A stretch of DNA of 64,000 nt from Desulfovibrio sp. (GCF_019422935.1 NZ_JAHZCJ010000004.1:200933-264932); one strand, 5' to 3'; counted from the first letter of the stretch, positions 7,314-17,099 are shown. Translations and numbers: made by a program. Notes: generated from the letters alone by a model not told the origin.

Positions 7314-10300
7314 TTATTTTACGTCAATAACGCGCACTTCGCCGCGCACTTCGTTGACCTTTTTGCGGAAGGTCTGGCGGCGGTCCTCACCATCCACCTG
7401 ACCGGCCAGCCATTCAACCACGTGCATGACAGGGCGTTTGTCACGCATATTGATGAGGCAGCGGCCAATACCGATCTTGCACGAGGGGCAGCCCACAATC
7501 ACGGGGCCGTCATTGCCCTGTTCAAAGGCTTCGCCAAGGCGCGTCTGCTTGCGCGAACGCAGCAGGTTGTAGATGTCGGGCGAGGTCATGGCGCCCATTC
7601 CCGATTCGCCGCAGCAGCCGGGGTTGAGCGTAATCTTGGCGCCGCTGAAGTCGCCAAGCGCCTTGATGATCTGCTTTTGCCCCTTGATCTTGTGCACATC
7701 GGCCCATTCGCAGTGGCACGCGCCGTGGTACAGCACCTTGGAGCCTTCCGGCAGGGGAGCCTTGAGCTTGTCCTTGTCCAGCAGGGGCAGGGTAAGCTGG
7801 CCCACATCGCGCAGGGTCAGTTGGGGGAACTGCGTCTCCATGTGCAGGCGTTCAAGTCCGTCACGGCACGAGCCGCAGGCTGTGACCATATGCCTGCAGT
7901 CAAAGCCAAGCTTGGCGAGATTGCGCAGCATGGCGGCCAGATACTGCCGATTTTGGGCCATGTTGTCTTCAAAGGCCGTATCCATGCCTGCAGCCAGCAA
8001 GGGGAAGCCGCAGCACATGTGCCGGGGCGGCACGGCTACGGCAAAGCCTGCCTTGAGCAGCAGCATGATGGATGAAACGCCGATGCGGTCATAGAACAGC
8101 GCGCCGCCGCAACCGGGAAAGTACAGGACGCAGGGCATGCCCGGCGTTGGCTCGGCAGGCGCAAAAATGGAACCCCTGTGCAGCTTGAGGGTTTCATACA
8201 GGTTCGTGTAGCCCATCTTGGGGCCTCGGCCAGAAAAGAGCGGACTCTTCAGGCGGCGTTTCCACATATCTGGCACGAAACCGAGAAACTTGTTCTGCAT
8301 CTTTTGTCCAAGGGAGGCCATTTTGGCCGCCTTGGGCACTCGGTGCTGGATATCGCGCGAGAGCCACTCAAGGGCATGCCCCTTGATGGGGTGCCCGCCA
8401 GCGCCTTCGTGTTCCAGCAGGGCGCGCAGGGTGAGGGCCACCTCGCCCGAGGGAATCTTGACCGGGCAGTTGGCCATGCAGCGGCCACAGGCGGTGCAGT
8501 GCTCCACAATATCGCGCAGGGCCTTGTGCAGGCTTTCCTCGATGCGGCCCTTGTTGACCTGGCTGTAGTACACAGCCTCCAGCAGCATGCCCAGCACCAT
8601 GTTCTTGTTGCGGGGATGGTACTGCATGGAGCGCTCGGGATAGCACATGGAGCAGACCTGCTTGCACTTGCCGCAGCGTGTGCAGACCTGAATGGAGGTG
8701 AGCAGGCTGATGAGCTTTTCCTTGTCGGGCAGGCCGCTTTCGCGAATATCGCGGATCAGTCGGTTGAACGAGAAGGTAAAGGGGCGCACCGGCAGTTCAC
8801 GGAACACCAGCTTGGCCGGATTCATCACATCGCGGGGGTCCACGCGCTCTTTGAAAGCGCGCAGGGCGTCCATCTTGTCCTTGCCGAAAAAGGCGATCTT
8901 GGTGATGCCGATGCCGTGTTCGCCCGAAACCTCGCCGCCCATCTCCTGGCACTCGGCCATGATGCGGGCTGCGGTTTCTTCCGCTTCTTCAAGCATGTGG
9001 GCATCGTTGGAGTTCACGGGAATGTTCACATGGCAGTTGCCATCGCCCGCGTGCATGTGGCTGGCAACCACAATGCGGCTGGCATCCATGTACTCCCTGA
9101 TCTTGTCGATCTTTTTGGCAAGATGGGGGTATTTTTCCTTGAGCTTGGCAAGAAAGTCCTCGGCGCGGGCGGCCAGTTCCATATCCGAAATGTCGGTGGC
9201 GGCAACATCGCCCGAGGCGGCCTTGGAGGCCTGCGAAAACTCGCGGTTAAAGTCCTTGTCTTCCATGGGGAAGCCCGGCAGACGACCCACTTCCTGCAAG
9301 GCGTAACGGTAGGAGGCCGCCGTGCATTCCAGGTTGATCTGCTCGAGGAACAGCGCGAAGTCGGGGATGCGGTCCATGGGGATGACCACGTCCTCGTTCA
9401 TCTTGAAGCCGGAGGTGCGTTTGGCGATGGCCGAGAGCCTGTGGCGGTCTTCCCAGAAGCGTTCGCCTTCTTTTTCATCAGCGGCAACGATGATGTCCAC
9501 GTTGTCCTGCTGTTCCACAACGCTCACGATGTCGCCGACGCACTTGTCGAGCAGGTAGGGATCGTCGCCATCCACCTGAAGGATGATGACCGAAATGGGC
9601 GAGCCCTCGTATTTCTCGGACTTGCGCTTGTATTCGATGGCCTGCACGTACTTGGCGTTGAATTCTTCCATGGCCGACAGGTGGGCGTAGTCGCCTTCCT
9701 GCCGGATGCGGTTGCGCAGGGCCACCAGTTCGCGCACCACCACGGCGGCGGGGTGCATGGAGCGGCCAAAGAATTCAAGCACCATGACGCGGCTGTGCTT
9801 GGGCTTGGGGTGAACAATAAAGCAGGCTTCGGTAATGATGCCGTCCACGCCTTCTTTCTGCATGCCCGGCAGGCCGCCCAGAACCTTGTTGGTTACGTCC
9901 TTGCCAAGGCCCGGCAGGCGGATTTCGTCGCCGCGCAGGTGTACCACGTTGCGCACGCCGCCGCTCACGTCCTTGACCACAAAGACGGCGGTTTCATCCG
10001 GAAGAATCTTGTGGCGGGGGTGGTTTTCACGCTCAACGGTGATGATTTCACCCGTGGGCGTGACCATGCGCCACCACAGCAGGTTGTCCAGCGTGGTGCC
10101 GTATTCAAAGGCGCTGGGGCCGCCCGCGTTTTCAGAAACGTTGCCGCCGATGGTCGAGGCCTGCTTGGAAGCCGGGTCAACGGAAAACAGCGCGCCCTCG
10201 GCATCCACCGCGTTGATGACGGCCTGGGTGATGGCCCCTGCCTGACAGGTGACGGTCATGGCTTCAAGGTCAACAGGCCCGATGCGCGTCAGCCGGGTAA

Positions 10301-10865
10301 GGCTGACAATAACCGTGCGCTTGCGCGCGGGCACCGCGCCGCCGGTCATGCCGGAGCCGCCGCCGCGCGGAATGAGCGCAAACTTCATATCGTTGGCGAG
10401 CTTCACAAGCTCGGCCACCTGCTCGGTATTGTCCGGCTCAACCACCAGCAGGGGCAGTTCCATGCGCAAGTCGGTGGCGTCTGTCGCCGATTCCACCATG
10501 GCGGCGGGATTGGTCAGAATGCATTCATCGGGCAAAACGCCGTGCAGGGCGTCCACCAGCTTGGCGCGGAAGGCGGTTTCGGCCTCGTGGGCCGACCAGA
10601 ACATGGTGAGGCCTTCACTGATGGCCGTGGCGTAATAGTGCGCCAGGGAGACCGATTCCTTGTCATAGCTTTCGCGCACGCTGGTGCGCACGGTTTCCGC
10701 ATTGATAAAGGGGTTGTAGGCCACCAGAAAAAGTTCTTCGGCTATGGCGATGGCCAGGTTGCGCACAGATTCGGGCCATTCTGCAAAGTCATCAATGTTG
10801 ATGCGCAGAATCCTGTTCACTACATAGTCGGGAGAAATGGAGATATGCGGACCCTTGTGGGGCAT
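7314..10865 (-). CDS. FAD/4Fe-4S D-lactate (2-hydroxyacid) dehydrogenase, single polypeptide
   Basis: 1183 residues carrying what are often separate subunits. Residues about 135-370: FAD_binding_4 domain with the PP loop IPRGGGSGMTGGAVPA near 165-180 and GGNVSENAGGPSAFEYG. Residues about 370-700: FAD-linked oxidase C-terminal domain ending HMHAGDGNCHVNIP and GEVSGEHGIG. Near 725 and 790: two 4Fe-4S sites, CTRCGKCKQVC and CTACGRCMANCP. Residues about 905-1120: two CCG-type Cys-rich domains (FPGCGG...MCCGFP and HGACHCEW...PGCCGESG). This is the GlcD/Dld plus LutA/GlcF architecture, expected to oxidise D-lactate or glycolate at the membrane and feed electrons to quinone. A lactate permease lies elsewhere in the window. 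Alternative: another 2-hydroxyacid as substrate. Confidence 0.85.
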   Translation of the reverse strand: MPHKGPHISISPDYVVNRILRINIDDFAEWPESVRNLAIAIAEELFLVAYNPFINAETVRTSVRESYDKESVSLAHYYATAISEGLTMFWSAHEAETAFRAKLVDALHGVLPDECILTNPAAMVESATDATDLRMELPLLVVEPDNTEQVAELVKLANDMKFALIPRGGGSGMTGGAVPARKRTVIVSLTRLTRIGPVDLEAMTVTCQAGAITQAVINAVDAEGALFSVDPASKQASTIGGNVSENAGGPSAFEYGTTLDNLLWWRMVTPTGEIITVERENHPRHKILPDETAVFVVKDVSGGVRNVVHLRGDEIRLPGLGKDVTNKVLGGLPGMQKEGVDGIITEACFIVHPKPKHSRVMVLEFFGRSMHPAAVVVRELVALRNRIRQEGDYAHLSAMEEFNAKYVQAIEYKRKSEKYEGSPISVIILQVDGDDPYLLDKCVGDIVSVVEQQDNVDIIVAADEKEGERFWEDRHRLSAIAKRTSGFKMNEDVVIPMDRIPDFALFLEQINLECTAASYRYALQEVGRLPGFPMEDKDFNREFSQASKAASGDVAATDISDMELAARAEDFLAKLKEKYPHLAKKIDKIREYMDASRIVVASHMHAGDGNCHVNIPVNSNDAHMLEEAEETAARIMAECQEMGGEVSGEHGIGITKIAFFGKDKMDALRAFKERVDPRDVMNPAKLVFRELPVRPFTFSFNRLIRDIRESGLPDKEKLISLLTSIQVCTRCGKCKQVCSMCYPERSMQYHPRNKNMVLGMLLEAVYYSQVNKGRIEESLHKALRDIVEHCTACGRCMANCPVKIPSGEVALTLRALLEHEGAGGHPIKGHALEWLSRDIQHRVPKAAKMASLGQKMQNKFLGFVPDMWKRRLKSPLFSGRGPKMGYTNLYETLKLHRGSIFAPAEPTPGMPCVLYFPGCGGALFYDRIGVSSIMLLLKAGFAVAVPPRHMCCGFPLLAAGMDTAFEDNMAQNRQYLAAMLRNLAKLGFDCRHMVTACGSCRDGLERLHMETQFPQLTLRDVGQLTLPLLDKDKLKAPLPEGSKVLYHGACHCEWADVHKIKGQKQIIKALGDFSGAKITLNPGCCGESGMGAMTSPDIYNLLRSRKQTRLGEAFEQGNDGPVIVGCPSCKIGIGRCLINMRDKRPVMHVVEWLAGQVDGEDRRQTFRKKVNEVRGEVRVIDVK

Positions 10866-11315
10866 GACGTTCTACCTCGTAAAGCTCGATGAAGCTCTTG
10901 CGGCGTTGCCGCCGGTCAAATCCGTGAAGACAGGCGGGGCATGCTCAATCCACCCCCTGTTTTCCCGCGCATTGGCGAGCCGCCCAATAGCCGACCATGC
11001 CGAACCGATGCCCGTAATGATGCGGGTCGGGCGGCATGGAAGTTTGGAAAAAACTCGCGCTCTCGGCAGGCCGCAGGCCGCCGACACTGTTCAAACCCAT
11101 CGGGCAAGCCGAAGGTCTGCAACGCGGGGGAAGCCTTTTCTCTACGTTCTATATTGATGGATGGCAAGTGCGCAGGGCATTGGCCCAAGCCCGCCATTCA
11201 CCATCCTGTCTGCCATAACAGGATTAGTAGTCTTTGACATTTGGCAAGCTGTAGATATTCTTCTGCCAGACGGGGTGCCCTGGGCCTCCGGGTATTCATT
11301 TATGGAGCTATTCAC
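10866..11315. other. Divergent intergenic region upstream of the dehydrogenase
   Basis: 450 bases without a supportable gene. Contains a bulged long hairpin at 10997-11037 (ATGCCG/CGGCAT, CCGA/TCGG, CCCG/CGGG arms), a small dyad CCTGT...ACAGG near 11206-11223 and a promoter for the + strand membrane protein at 11234-11261. No clear promoter for the minus-strand dehydrogenase was found. Confidence 0.45.
11234..11261 (+). promoter_or_regulatory. Sigma70-type promoter for the 11316 membrane protein
   Basis: Consensus TTGACA (11234-11239), 16-base spacer, TATTCT (11256-11261). Predicted start about 11268, leader about 48 bases. Confidence 0.55.
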
Positions 11316-12206
11316 ATGCTTATCTTAAGTTTCCAGCCAATTACGGATGTTTTTGACTGGCTTCACTCAGCCTGGGAGCGTGCCGCTACCCAGCGCCGTG
11401 TGGCCCTGTGCATCCTCTGGGTATATCTGATCTCCCTGCTTGGGGTGGAACTCAAGCGCATGGGCATTCTGCCCCCGTGGCTTGCCGCGATTACGCCGCA
11501 CAGCCATTTTTACGCCATCCATCTGGCCTTTACCCTGATTCTGGGGCTTGAGGTCATGAGCCTGATTCTGGCGATCCCCAGTTCCCTTTCGCAATCCATG
11601 GGCAAACAGTTTGAGATACTTACCCTCATTTTGCTGCGTAACGCCTTTAAAGAGCTGGCCCATTTGCCGGAGCCAGTCAGCGTGGTTGACGACCTGCTGC
11701 CGGTAATCAGCATTGCGGTTTCCGGGGCAGGGGCTCTGGCCGTATATATGTGCCTTGGGCTTTACAAGCGCATTGCACGGCAGCATCTGCATTTTATCGC
11801 CACGGCTGATCTGCGCATGCGCTACGTCATGAGCAAAAAAATGCTGGCCTTGGCCCTGTTTATCATTTTTTTGTTCATAGGCTCTCGCGATTTCATGCAT
11901 TTTGTGAAAACCGGCGAAGACCTCAAGTTCTTTGAAACCCTCTACACAGTGCTGATTTTTGCAGATATCGCCATGGTGCTCATCGCACAGCGGTATATGC
12001 CCGCCTTCCACGCGGTGTTTCGAAATTCGGGCTTTGTCATAGGCACCTTGCTCATGCGGTTGGCCCTTTCCGCAAGCCCCTTGTGGAGCCCTGCCATCGG
12101 TCTTTTCGCCGCGCTCTTTGTGCTGGCCGTGACCTGGGGCACCAACTACTTCACGCCGCTGCGGCATCAAGGCTACTGTGTGCGCGAGGTGGAATCCACT
12201 GATTAA
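11316..12206 (+). CDS. Uncharacterised polytopic inner-membrane protein
   Basis: About 296 residues if started at ATG 11316 (MLILSFQPI), seven bases after GGAGC; an upstream in-frame start has no SD. Around seven to eight hydrophobic helices, among them ALCILWVYLISLLGV, AIHLAFTLILGLEVMSLIL, KMLALALFIIFLFIG and ALFVLAVTWGTNYF, with a short charged tail. I do not recognise a catalytic motif or a named family. It sits alone between the dehydrogenase (divergent) and cydAB (convergent, shared terminator at 12303-12340), and has its own strong-looking promoter. No function is proposed. Confidence 0.75.
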   Translation: MLILSFQPITDVFDWLHSAWERAATQRRVALCILWVYLISLLGVELKRMGILPPWLAAITPHSHFYAIHLAFTLILGLEVMSLILAIPSSLSQSMGKQFEILTLILLRNAFKELAHLPEPVSVVDDLLPVISIAVSGAGALAVYMCLGLYKRIARQHLHFIATADLRMRYVMSKKMLALALFIIFLFIGSRDFMHFVKTGEDLKFFETLYTVLIFADIAMVLIAQRYMPAFHAVFRNSGFVIGTLLMRLALSASPLWSPAIGLFAALFVLAVTWGTNYFTPLRHQGYCVREVESTD

Positions 12207-12302
12207 CTAGTTGCCAGAAGCTTTTTTGTTCCAAAGGCGATTATCTCGCTCAGTAGTGGGAACGGAGTGATTATAAAGAAAGTGTTTGTGACAGGTATCA
12301 AC

Positions 12303-12340
12303 AAAAAGTCCCGCGCTGTAGACCAGCACGGGACTTTTTT
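12303..12340. terminator. Bidirectional terminator between the membrane-protein gene and cydB
   Basis: AAAAAGTCCCG (12303-12313) pairs with CGGGACTTTTT (12329-12339), with an inner GCTG/CAGC extension. The stem has A-run and T-run flanks, so it works for both converging genes. Confidence 0.85.
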
Positions 12341-12358
12341 AATTATTTATGGACAAGG

Positions 12359-13384
12359 CTAGTAGGCGTGTTCGTCCTTGAGGTCATCGTGCGTCACAGG
12401 GGCGGAGAAGGTCTTGTACAGCCAGAACTGGTACGCAAGCACGATAGGCACCATGACCAGGGCCACACCCAGCATGATCTTGAGCGTCAGCTGGCTGGAA
12501 GCGCCGTTAAAGGCCGTGACCGTAGCGGCAGGATCAATGGAAGATATGATCATGCCGGGGAACATGCCCGCCACGCCAAAGAAGGTAACGCCAAGAATGA
12601 ACACGGCGCTGCACGCCCAGGCCAGCCACAGCTTGCCCGCACCCAGCATGACGCGCGCGCCCACAAGGCCCGCCAGCGCCAGCAAGGGCAGAACAAACAG
12701 AACAGGCATGGCCAGAAAGTTTGCATACAGCTTGGTGTACATGGCGGTGAGAACCAGAAAGACCACCAGCAGCAACAGCATGACAGGCCACAGGAAGGTG
12801 GCCGATGCCACAGCGCGGGTTTGCAGGCTGCCTGTGCTCTTGATAGCCAGCCACAGGGAGCCGTGCAGCAGGAACATGCACAAAAAGAACACGCCGCCCG
12901 CAAGGCCGTAAATGCTCAACAGACCAAGTAGGTTGCCGTGGTACACGCCCTTGGCGTCAATGGGAATGCCCATGAACAGGTTGGCGAAAGCCACGCCCAG
13001 AAGCACGCAGGGGATCAGGTTGGCAAGAAAATGCACACCGTCCCACAGGGCGCGCCAGCTGTCGTGTTCCACCTTGTTGCGGAACTCGAAGGAAACAGCC
13101 CGGAAAATAAGGGCGAACAGCAGCAGGAGCAGCGGGGCGTACAGCGCGCTGAACATGACCGCATAGGCCTTGGGAAAAGCCGCAAAGGTCACGCCGCCAG
13201 CGGAAATAAGCCACACTTCGTTGCCGTCCCAGAAGGGCCCGGCAGCATTGTACATGATGCGGCGCTCAGACTCGTTTTTGCCCAAAAAGGGCAGCAACGC
13301 GCCAAGGCCCAGATCAAAACCGTCCAGAATAAAGTACACGGCCCACAACAATGCCCACAGCACAAACCAGATGGTTTCCAACAT
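12359..13384 (-). CDS. cydB: Cytochrome bd quinol oxidase subunit II
   Basis: 341 residues, eight or more hydrophobic helices, with the CydB start FVLWALLWAVYFILDGFDLG and the AAGPFWDGNEVWLISAGG stretch near residue 50. It partners CydA in the inner membrane to oxidise quinol and reduce O2 to water without pumping protons. Start ATG lies two bases after the cydA stop, so the two are one operon. In a sulfate reducer this oxidase is generally seen as oxygen defence or microaerobic respiration. Ends just before a strong bidirectional terminator. Confidence 0.96.
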   Translation of the reverse strand: MLETIWFVLWALLWAVYFILDGFDLGLGALLPFLGKNESERRIMYNAAGPFWDGNEVWLISAGGVTFAAFPKAYAVMFSALYAPLLLLLFALIFRAVSFEFRNKVEHDSWRALWDGVHFLANLIPCVLLGVAFANLFMGIPIDAKGVYHGNLLGLLSIYGLAGGVFFLCMFLLHGSLWLAIKSTGSLQTRAVASATFLWPVMLLLLVVFLVLTAMYTKLYANFLAMPVLFVLPLLALAGLVGARVMLGAGKLWLAWACSAVFILGVTFFGVAGMFPGMIISSIDPAATVTAFNGASSQLTLKIMLGVALVMVPIVLAYQFWLYKTFSAPVTHDDLKDEHAY

Positions 13385-13386
13385 GG

Positions 13387-14703
13387 CTATACCTCCTGGG
13401 CGTCAGGGCCCTTGATGGCGTATTTACGCAGCAAGTAAATGTCCAGAAGGCCAAGCAGGGAATACACCACTATGAACGCACCCAGCGAAATGGCGACATT
13501 CTCGGCTGGAACTGGCGAAACCGCGTCGGAAGTGCGCATGAGACCATAAACGATCCAGGGCTGGCGGCCAATTTCGGCCACTGCCCAACCCAGCATGATG
13601 GCAACGTAGGGCAGGGGGATGTTCCATACCAGCGCCTTGAGCAGCAGGGGGCAGGGTTCGTCCTTTTTGCGTTGCAAAAAAGCGCCCACGGCCAGCAGCA
13701 CAAACAGGCCTGCCATGGCGATCATGCCGCGGAAGCTCAGGAAGGTAGGCATGACCGGGGGGCGGTCTTCCTTGGCAAAGTCCTTGAGACCCTTCACTTC
13801 GGCGTTGGTGTCGCCGTAGGCAATCCAGCTCAGCAGGCCGGGAATGCCAATGGCCTGAACCTTGTTGCCCTCATTGGCTTCGTCAGGCCATGCCAGCAGG
13901 TAGAAGGGCACGTTGCGCCCGGTTTCCCAGTGGGATTCCAGCGCGGCCAGCTTGGCAGGCTGCACCTGGGCCACCGTCTTGCCCTGCTGATCGCCAGAAA
14001 GGCCCAGCAGCAAAACAAGAATCAGGGTGAAAGGCGCGGCCATCTTGAAGGAGGCCCTGAAAAAGTCCACCTGGCTCTTGCGCAGCAAATGCCAAGCCGA
14101 AACACCCAGCACAAAAAAGCCGCCCAGCGCCCACGATGCCAGCACCGTATGCGCGTACATACCCCAGGCGTAGCCATTGGTCACCACCTGCCAGAAGTTG
14201 GCAAGCTCGGCGCGCCCGACGGTCTCATTGATGGTATAGCCCACCGGGTGCTGCATAAAGCCGTTGGCAAGAATGATCCACAGGGCGGAAAGGTTGCCCG
14301 CAAATGCCACAATGTAAATTGAGGCAAGATGCATTTTTTTGCCAACGCGTTTCCAGCCAAAGTGCCACACTGCAAGGAACGTGGATTCCAGAAAAAAGGC
14401 CACCGTAGCTTCAATCGCCAGCAGGGAGCCGAAAATATCGCCCACGTATTCCGAGTAGCGGGACCAGTTGGTGCCGAACTGGAACTCAAGCGTGATGCCC
14501 GTCACCACGCCCAGGGTAAAGTTGATGAGAAAAAGTTTTCCCCAAAATTTGGCTTGTTTTTTCCAGAATTCGTCTCCGGTACGCACATAGCGGGTTTCCA
14601 TCCAGGCAAGGATGACGGAAAGACCGAGCGTAAGCGGTACGAATATGAAATGGAAAAAAACGGCCACAGCGAATTGCAAACGCGAAAGCATTACAACGTC
14701 CAT
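13387..14703 (-). CDS. cydA: Cytochrome bd quinol oxidase subunit I
   Basis: 438 residues from ATG 14701-14703 (MDVVMLSRLQFAVAVFFHFIF), which directly follows AAGGAGGGCCTAC; a longer upstream frame lacks an SD. Heme ligands are visible by position: the His at residue 18 in FFHFIF (b595), the His in the YAHTVLASWALGGFF helix (b558), and a Met further on. The GRQPW motif of the family is present (EIGRQPWIVYGLMRTSD). The quinol-binding Q loop around GDQQGKTVAQVQPAKLAALE is short, unlike the E. coli long-loop form. Transcribed from a promoter at 14732-14760 and coupled to cydB. Confidence 0.96.
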   Translation of the reverse strand: MDVVMLSRLQFAVAVFFHFIFVPLTLGLSVILAWMETRYVRTGDEFWKKQAKFWGKLFLINFTLGVVTGITLEFQFGTNWSRYSEYVGDIFGSLLAIEATVAFFLESTFLAVWHFGWKRVGKKMHLASIYIVAFAGNLSALWIILANGFMQHPVGYTINETVGRAELANFWQVVTNGYAWGMYAHTVLASWALGGFFVLGVSAWHLLRKSQVDFFRASFKMAAPFTLILVLLLGLSGDQQGKTVAQVQPAKLAALESHWETGRNVPFYLLAWPDEANEGNKVQAIGIPGLLSWIAYGDTNAEVKGLKDFAKEDRPPVMPTFLSFRGMIAMAGLFVLLAVGAFLQRKKDEPCPLLLKALVWNIPLPYVAIMLGWAVAEIGRQPWIVYGLMRTSDAVSPVPAENVAISLGAFIVVYSLLGLLDIYLLRKYAIKGPDAQEV

Positions 14704-14731
14704 GTAGGCCCTCCTTGAATATCCTTCAGGC

Positions 14732-14760
14732 GAGATAGCTTTTTTCCCATCAAATGGCAA
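14732..14760 (-). promoter_or_regulatory. Promoter of cydAB
   Basis: On the minus strand TTGCCA (14760-14755), 17-base spacer, TATCTC (14737-14732). Start near 14725, leaving a short 5' leader before the SD at 14710-14716. Confidence 0.55.
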
Positions 14761-14948
14761 GTAGTTACGAATATCATTTGCCCGTATGCGTATGAATCCT
14801 GCGGGCTTGATGTTTTATCCCCCTTTTAAATGAATTATTGGATTGGAATGTCCGTGCACACCTGCCAGCCTGTTTTGCAGGGTGCCGGACGCGCGACTTT
14901 CCCTGCGTTGCCAACTGCCGCGCGGAAAAATGCCGTAAAATTTGGCAA

Positions 14949-14975
14949 ATCCCCCTTGAAATTTCAGTGGGGGAT
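14949..14975 (+). promoter_or_regulatory. Inverted repeat upstream of htpG with embedded heat-shock-like -35
   Basis: ATCCCCC (14949-14955) and GGGGGAT (14969-14975) are perfect complements. Between them is the palindrome TGAAATTTCA (14957-14966), and CTTGAAA (14955-14961) equals the sigma32 -35 consensus. A matching CCCCATNT -10 is not evident, so operator or sigma32 site is undecided. Confidence 0.45.
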
Positions 14976-15012
14976 ATTATTTTCAACTATATCTTTTTTC
15001 AGGAGGTTTGTC

Positions 15013-16989
15013 ATGGCAGAGGCTGGTAAGAATTCCCGCCAATTCCGCGCTGAGGTGCGCAAAGTCCTGCATATCCTCACCAATTCGCTCTATACAAATC
15101 GCGAAATTTTTTTGAGGGAACTTGTTTCCAACGCCTCGGACGCGTTGGATAAATTGCGTTATCGCATGAACAGGGGCGAAAGCCCGCGTCTTGCAGATAT
15201 TCCCCTTGAAATCCGCATCAGCCTGGACAAGGACGCCAAGGTTCTGACCATTGCAGATACCGGCGTTGGCATGACCGCAGATGAACTGGCTGAAAACCTT
15301 GGCACCATTGCCAGATCCGGCTCAGAGCAGTTCTTGGCCGATATTGCGGCTGAAAATGCCGCCAACGGCAGCGATGCGGCAAAGGCCGAAGCCGGGGAGG
15401 AGGGCGAAACCTCCGGTCCTGTGGATGCAGCCAACATTATTGGCCGTTTTGGTGTGGGCTTTTATTCCGTCTTTATGGTGGCAAGCAAGGTGGAAGTTAC
15501 CTCGCGTCCGGCTTTTGGCGATGATGCCGAGGCCAGCGTGTGGATCAGCGACGGGCTTGGTACCTTTACCGTTGAACCCGCAACCGGGGATGAACCCGCG
15601 CGCGGCACGGTCATCAAGGCATGGCTCAAGGACGATGCCGCCGAATTTGCGGAGAAGTTCCGCGTTGAGTCGGTTATCCGCAAGCATTCTGCCTTTGTTC
15701 CCTTCCCTGTCCTCGTGGACGGCGAGCGGGTCAACACCCAGCCCGCCCTGTGGCGCGAGCCAAAGTTCTCGGTCACCAAGGAACAGTACGATTCCTTTTA
15801 CAAAGCCCTGACCTATGACGCCAAGGAGCCGCTGGACACCCTGCATCTTTCTGTGGATGCGCCCGTGCAGTTCAATGCCCTTTTGTTCACGCCCGATTCG
15901 GCGCAGGATTTTTTTGGTGCCGATCGTGAATTCTGGGGGCTTGATCTTTATGCCCGCCGCGTGCTCATCCAGCACCGCAACAAAGAGCTGGTGCCTGAAT
16001 ATCTGGCCTTTCTCAAAGGTGTGGTCGATACGGAAGACCTGCCCCTGAACATCTCGCGCGAGACGCTTCAGGAAAACGTGGTGCTGCGCAAGATCAATCA
16101 GGTGCTGGTCAAGCAGACCCTGGCCCATCTTGAAAAGCTGGCAAAGGACGATGCGGAAAAATACAGCCGCTTCTGGAAGTTGCACGGCAAGGTTTTCAAG
16201 CTGGGGTATCACGACTACGCCAACCGAGAACGTATCAGCGCCTTGCTGCGTTTCAATTCCTCGTCCCTTGCGGATGCGGATGCGCTCACCAGCCTTGATG
16301 AATACATGGCCCGCGCGCCAGAAGGGCAAAAGACCATCTGGTATGTGGCAGCGCCCAACCGGGAGGCCGCACGGCTCAATCCGCACATGGAGCGCTTCCG
16401 CCGCAAGGGCATTGAAGTGCTGTGGCTGTATGAGCCTGTGGACGAATTTGTCATGGACGGTCTTTCCAAGTACAAGGACTGGGAATTCAAGTCGGTGGAA
16501 ACAGCGGCGGACGATGCCCTGAAAGACTTTTCCGACAAGGAACAGCCGGAACACGAGGCCGCCGCGCCGCTCTCTGACGACGATTCAGCAAGTTTTGACG
16601 CCCTGCTCGGCAAGATGAAGGAAATCCTGGGCGACAAAGTGACGGACGTGCGGGTTTCTCACCGTCTGGCAGACAGCCCCGCAGTGCTGGTTTCGCCCGA
16701 TGGCGGCCTGTCGTCCTCCATGGAAAAGCTGCTCAAGGTCATGCAGAAGGATGACTCCATCCCCGTGAAGGTGCTGGAGGTCAACCGCGATCATCCCCTG
16801 CTGCGCAGCATGCTGCGCATGTTCAAGGCTGACGCGGACGACAGGATCCTGGCCGACATGACGGGCTGCCTGTTTGACTCCAGCCTGTTGCTTGACGGCT
16901 ACCTCAAGGATCCTCAGGCATTGGCGGCCCGCACGGGCAAACTGCTTGAAGAGGCCGCCGCCTGGTACACGGAAGTACGTAAAATATAG
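15013..16989 (+). CDS. htpG: Molecular chaperone HtpG (Hsp90 family)
   Basis: 658 residues from ATG 15013 ([11 protein letters not shown]), seven bases after AGGAGG; the upstream extension is not conserved in kind. N-terminal GHKL ATPase: [20 protein letters not shown] near residue 20 with the catalytic Glu and Asn, [15 protein letters not shown], and [13 protein letters not shown] near residue 140. Middle domain holds the catalytic Arg in [15 protein letters not shown]. The C-terminal domain dimerises. Between the lid ([10 protein letters not shown]) and GRFGVG there is an Ala/Glu/Gly-rich insertion of roughly 25 residues relative to E. coli HtpG. ATP-dependent folding of client proteins in the cytosol. 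Likely stress-regulated, given the repeat upstream. Confidence 0.97.
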
Positions 16990-17033
16990 CCCAGAAAGGG
17001 ATGCCGAAAAGCATCTAGGTCTGTGAAATAGAG

Positions 17034-17070
17034 AAACGGCCCTTGTGAATTGTCGCAGGGGCCGTTTTTT
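17034..17070. terminator. Bidirectional terminator between htpG and motB
   Basis: AAACGGCCC (17034-17042) pairs with GGGCCGTTT (17058-17066), with an inner TGTGA/TCGCA pairing and a run of T on the + side. Confidence 0.85.
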
Positions 17071-17099
17071 TTGCAATTTGCTGGCAGAAAAGGGGGCGG

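Noticed and set aside
8178..10892. A 904-codon open frame on the + strand across the dehydrogenase gene
   Set aside because: It is the mirror of a clear FAD/Fe-S enzyme; its product is His- and Ala-rich with no domain, as often happens opposite high-GC coding DNA.
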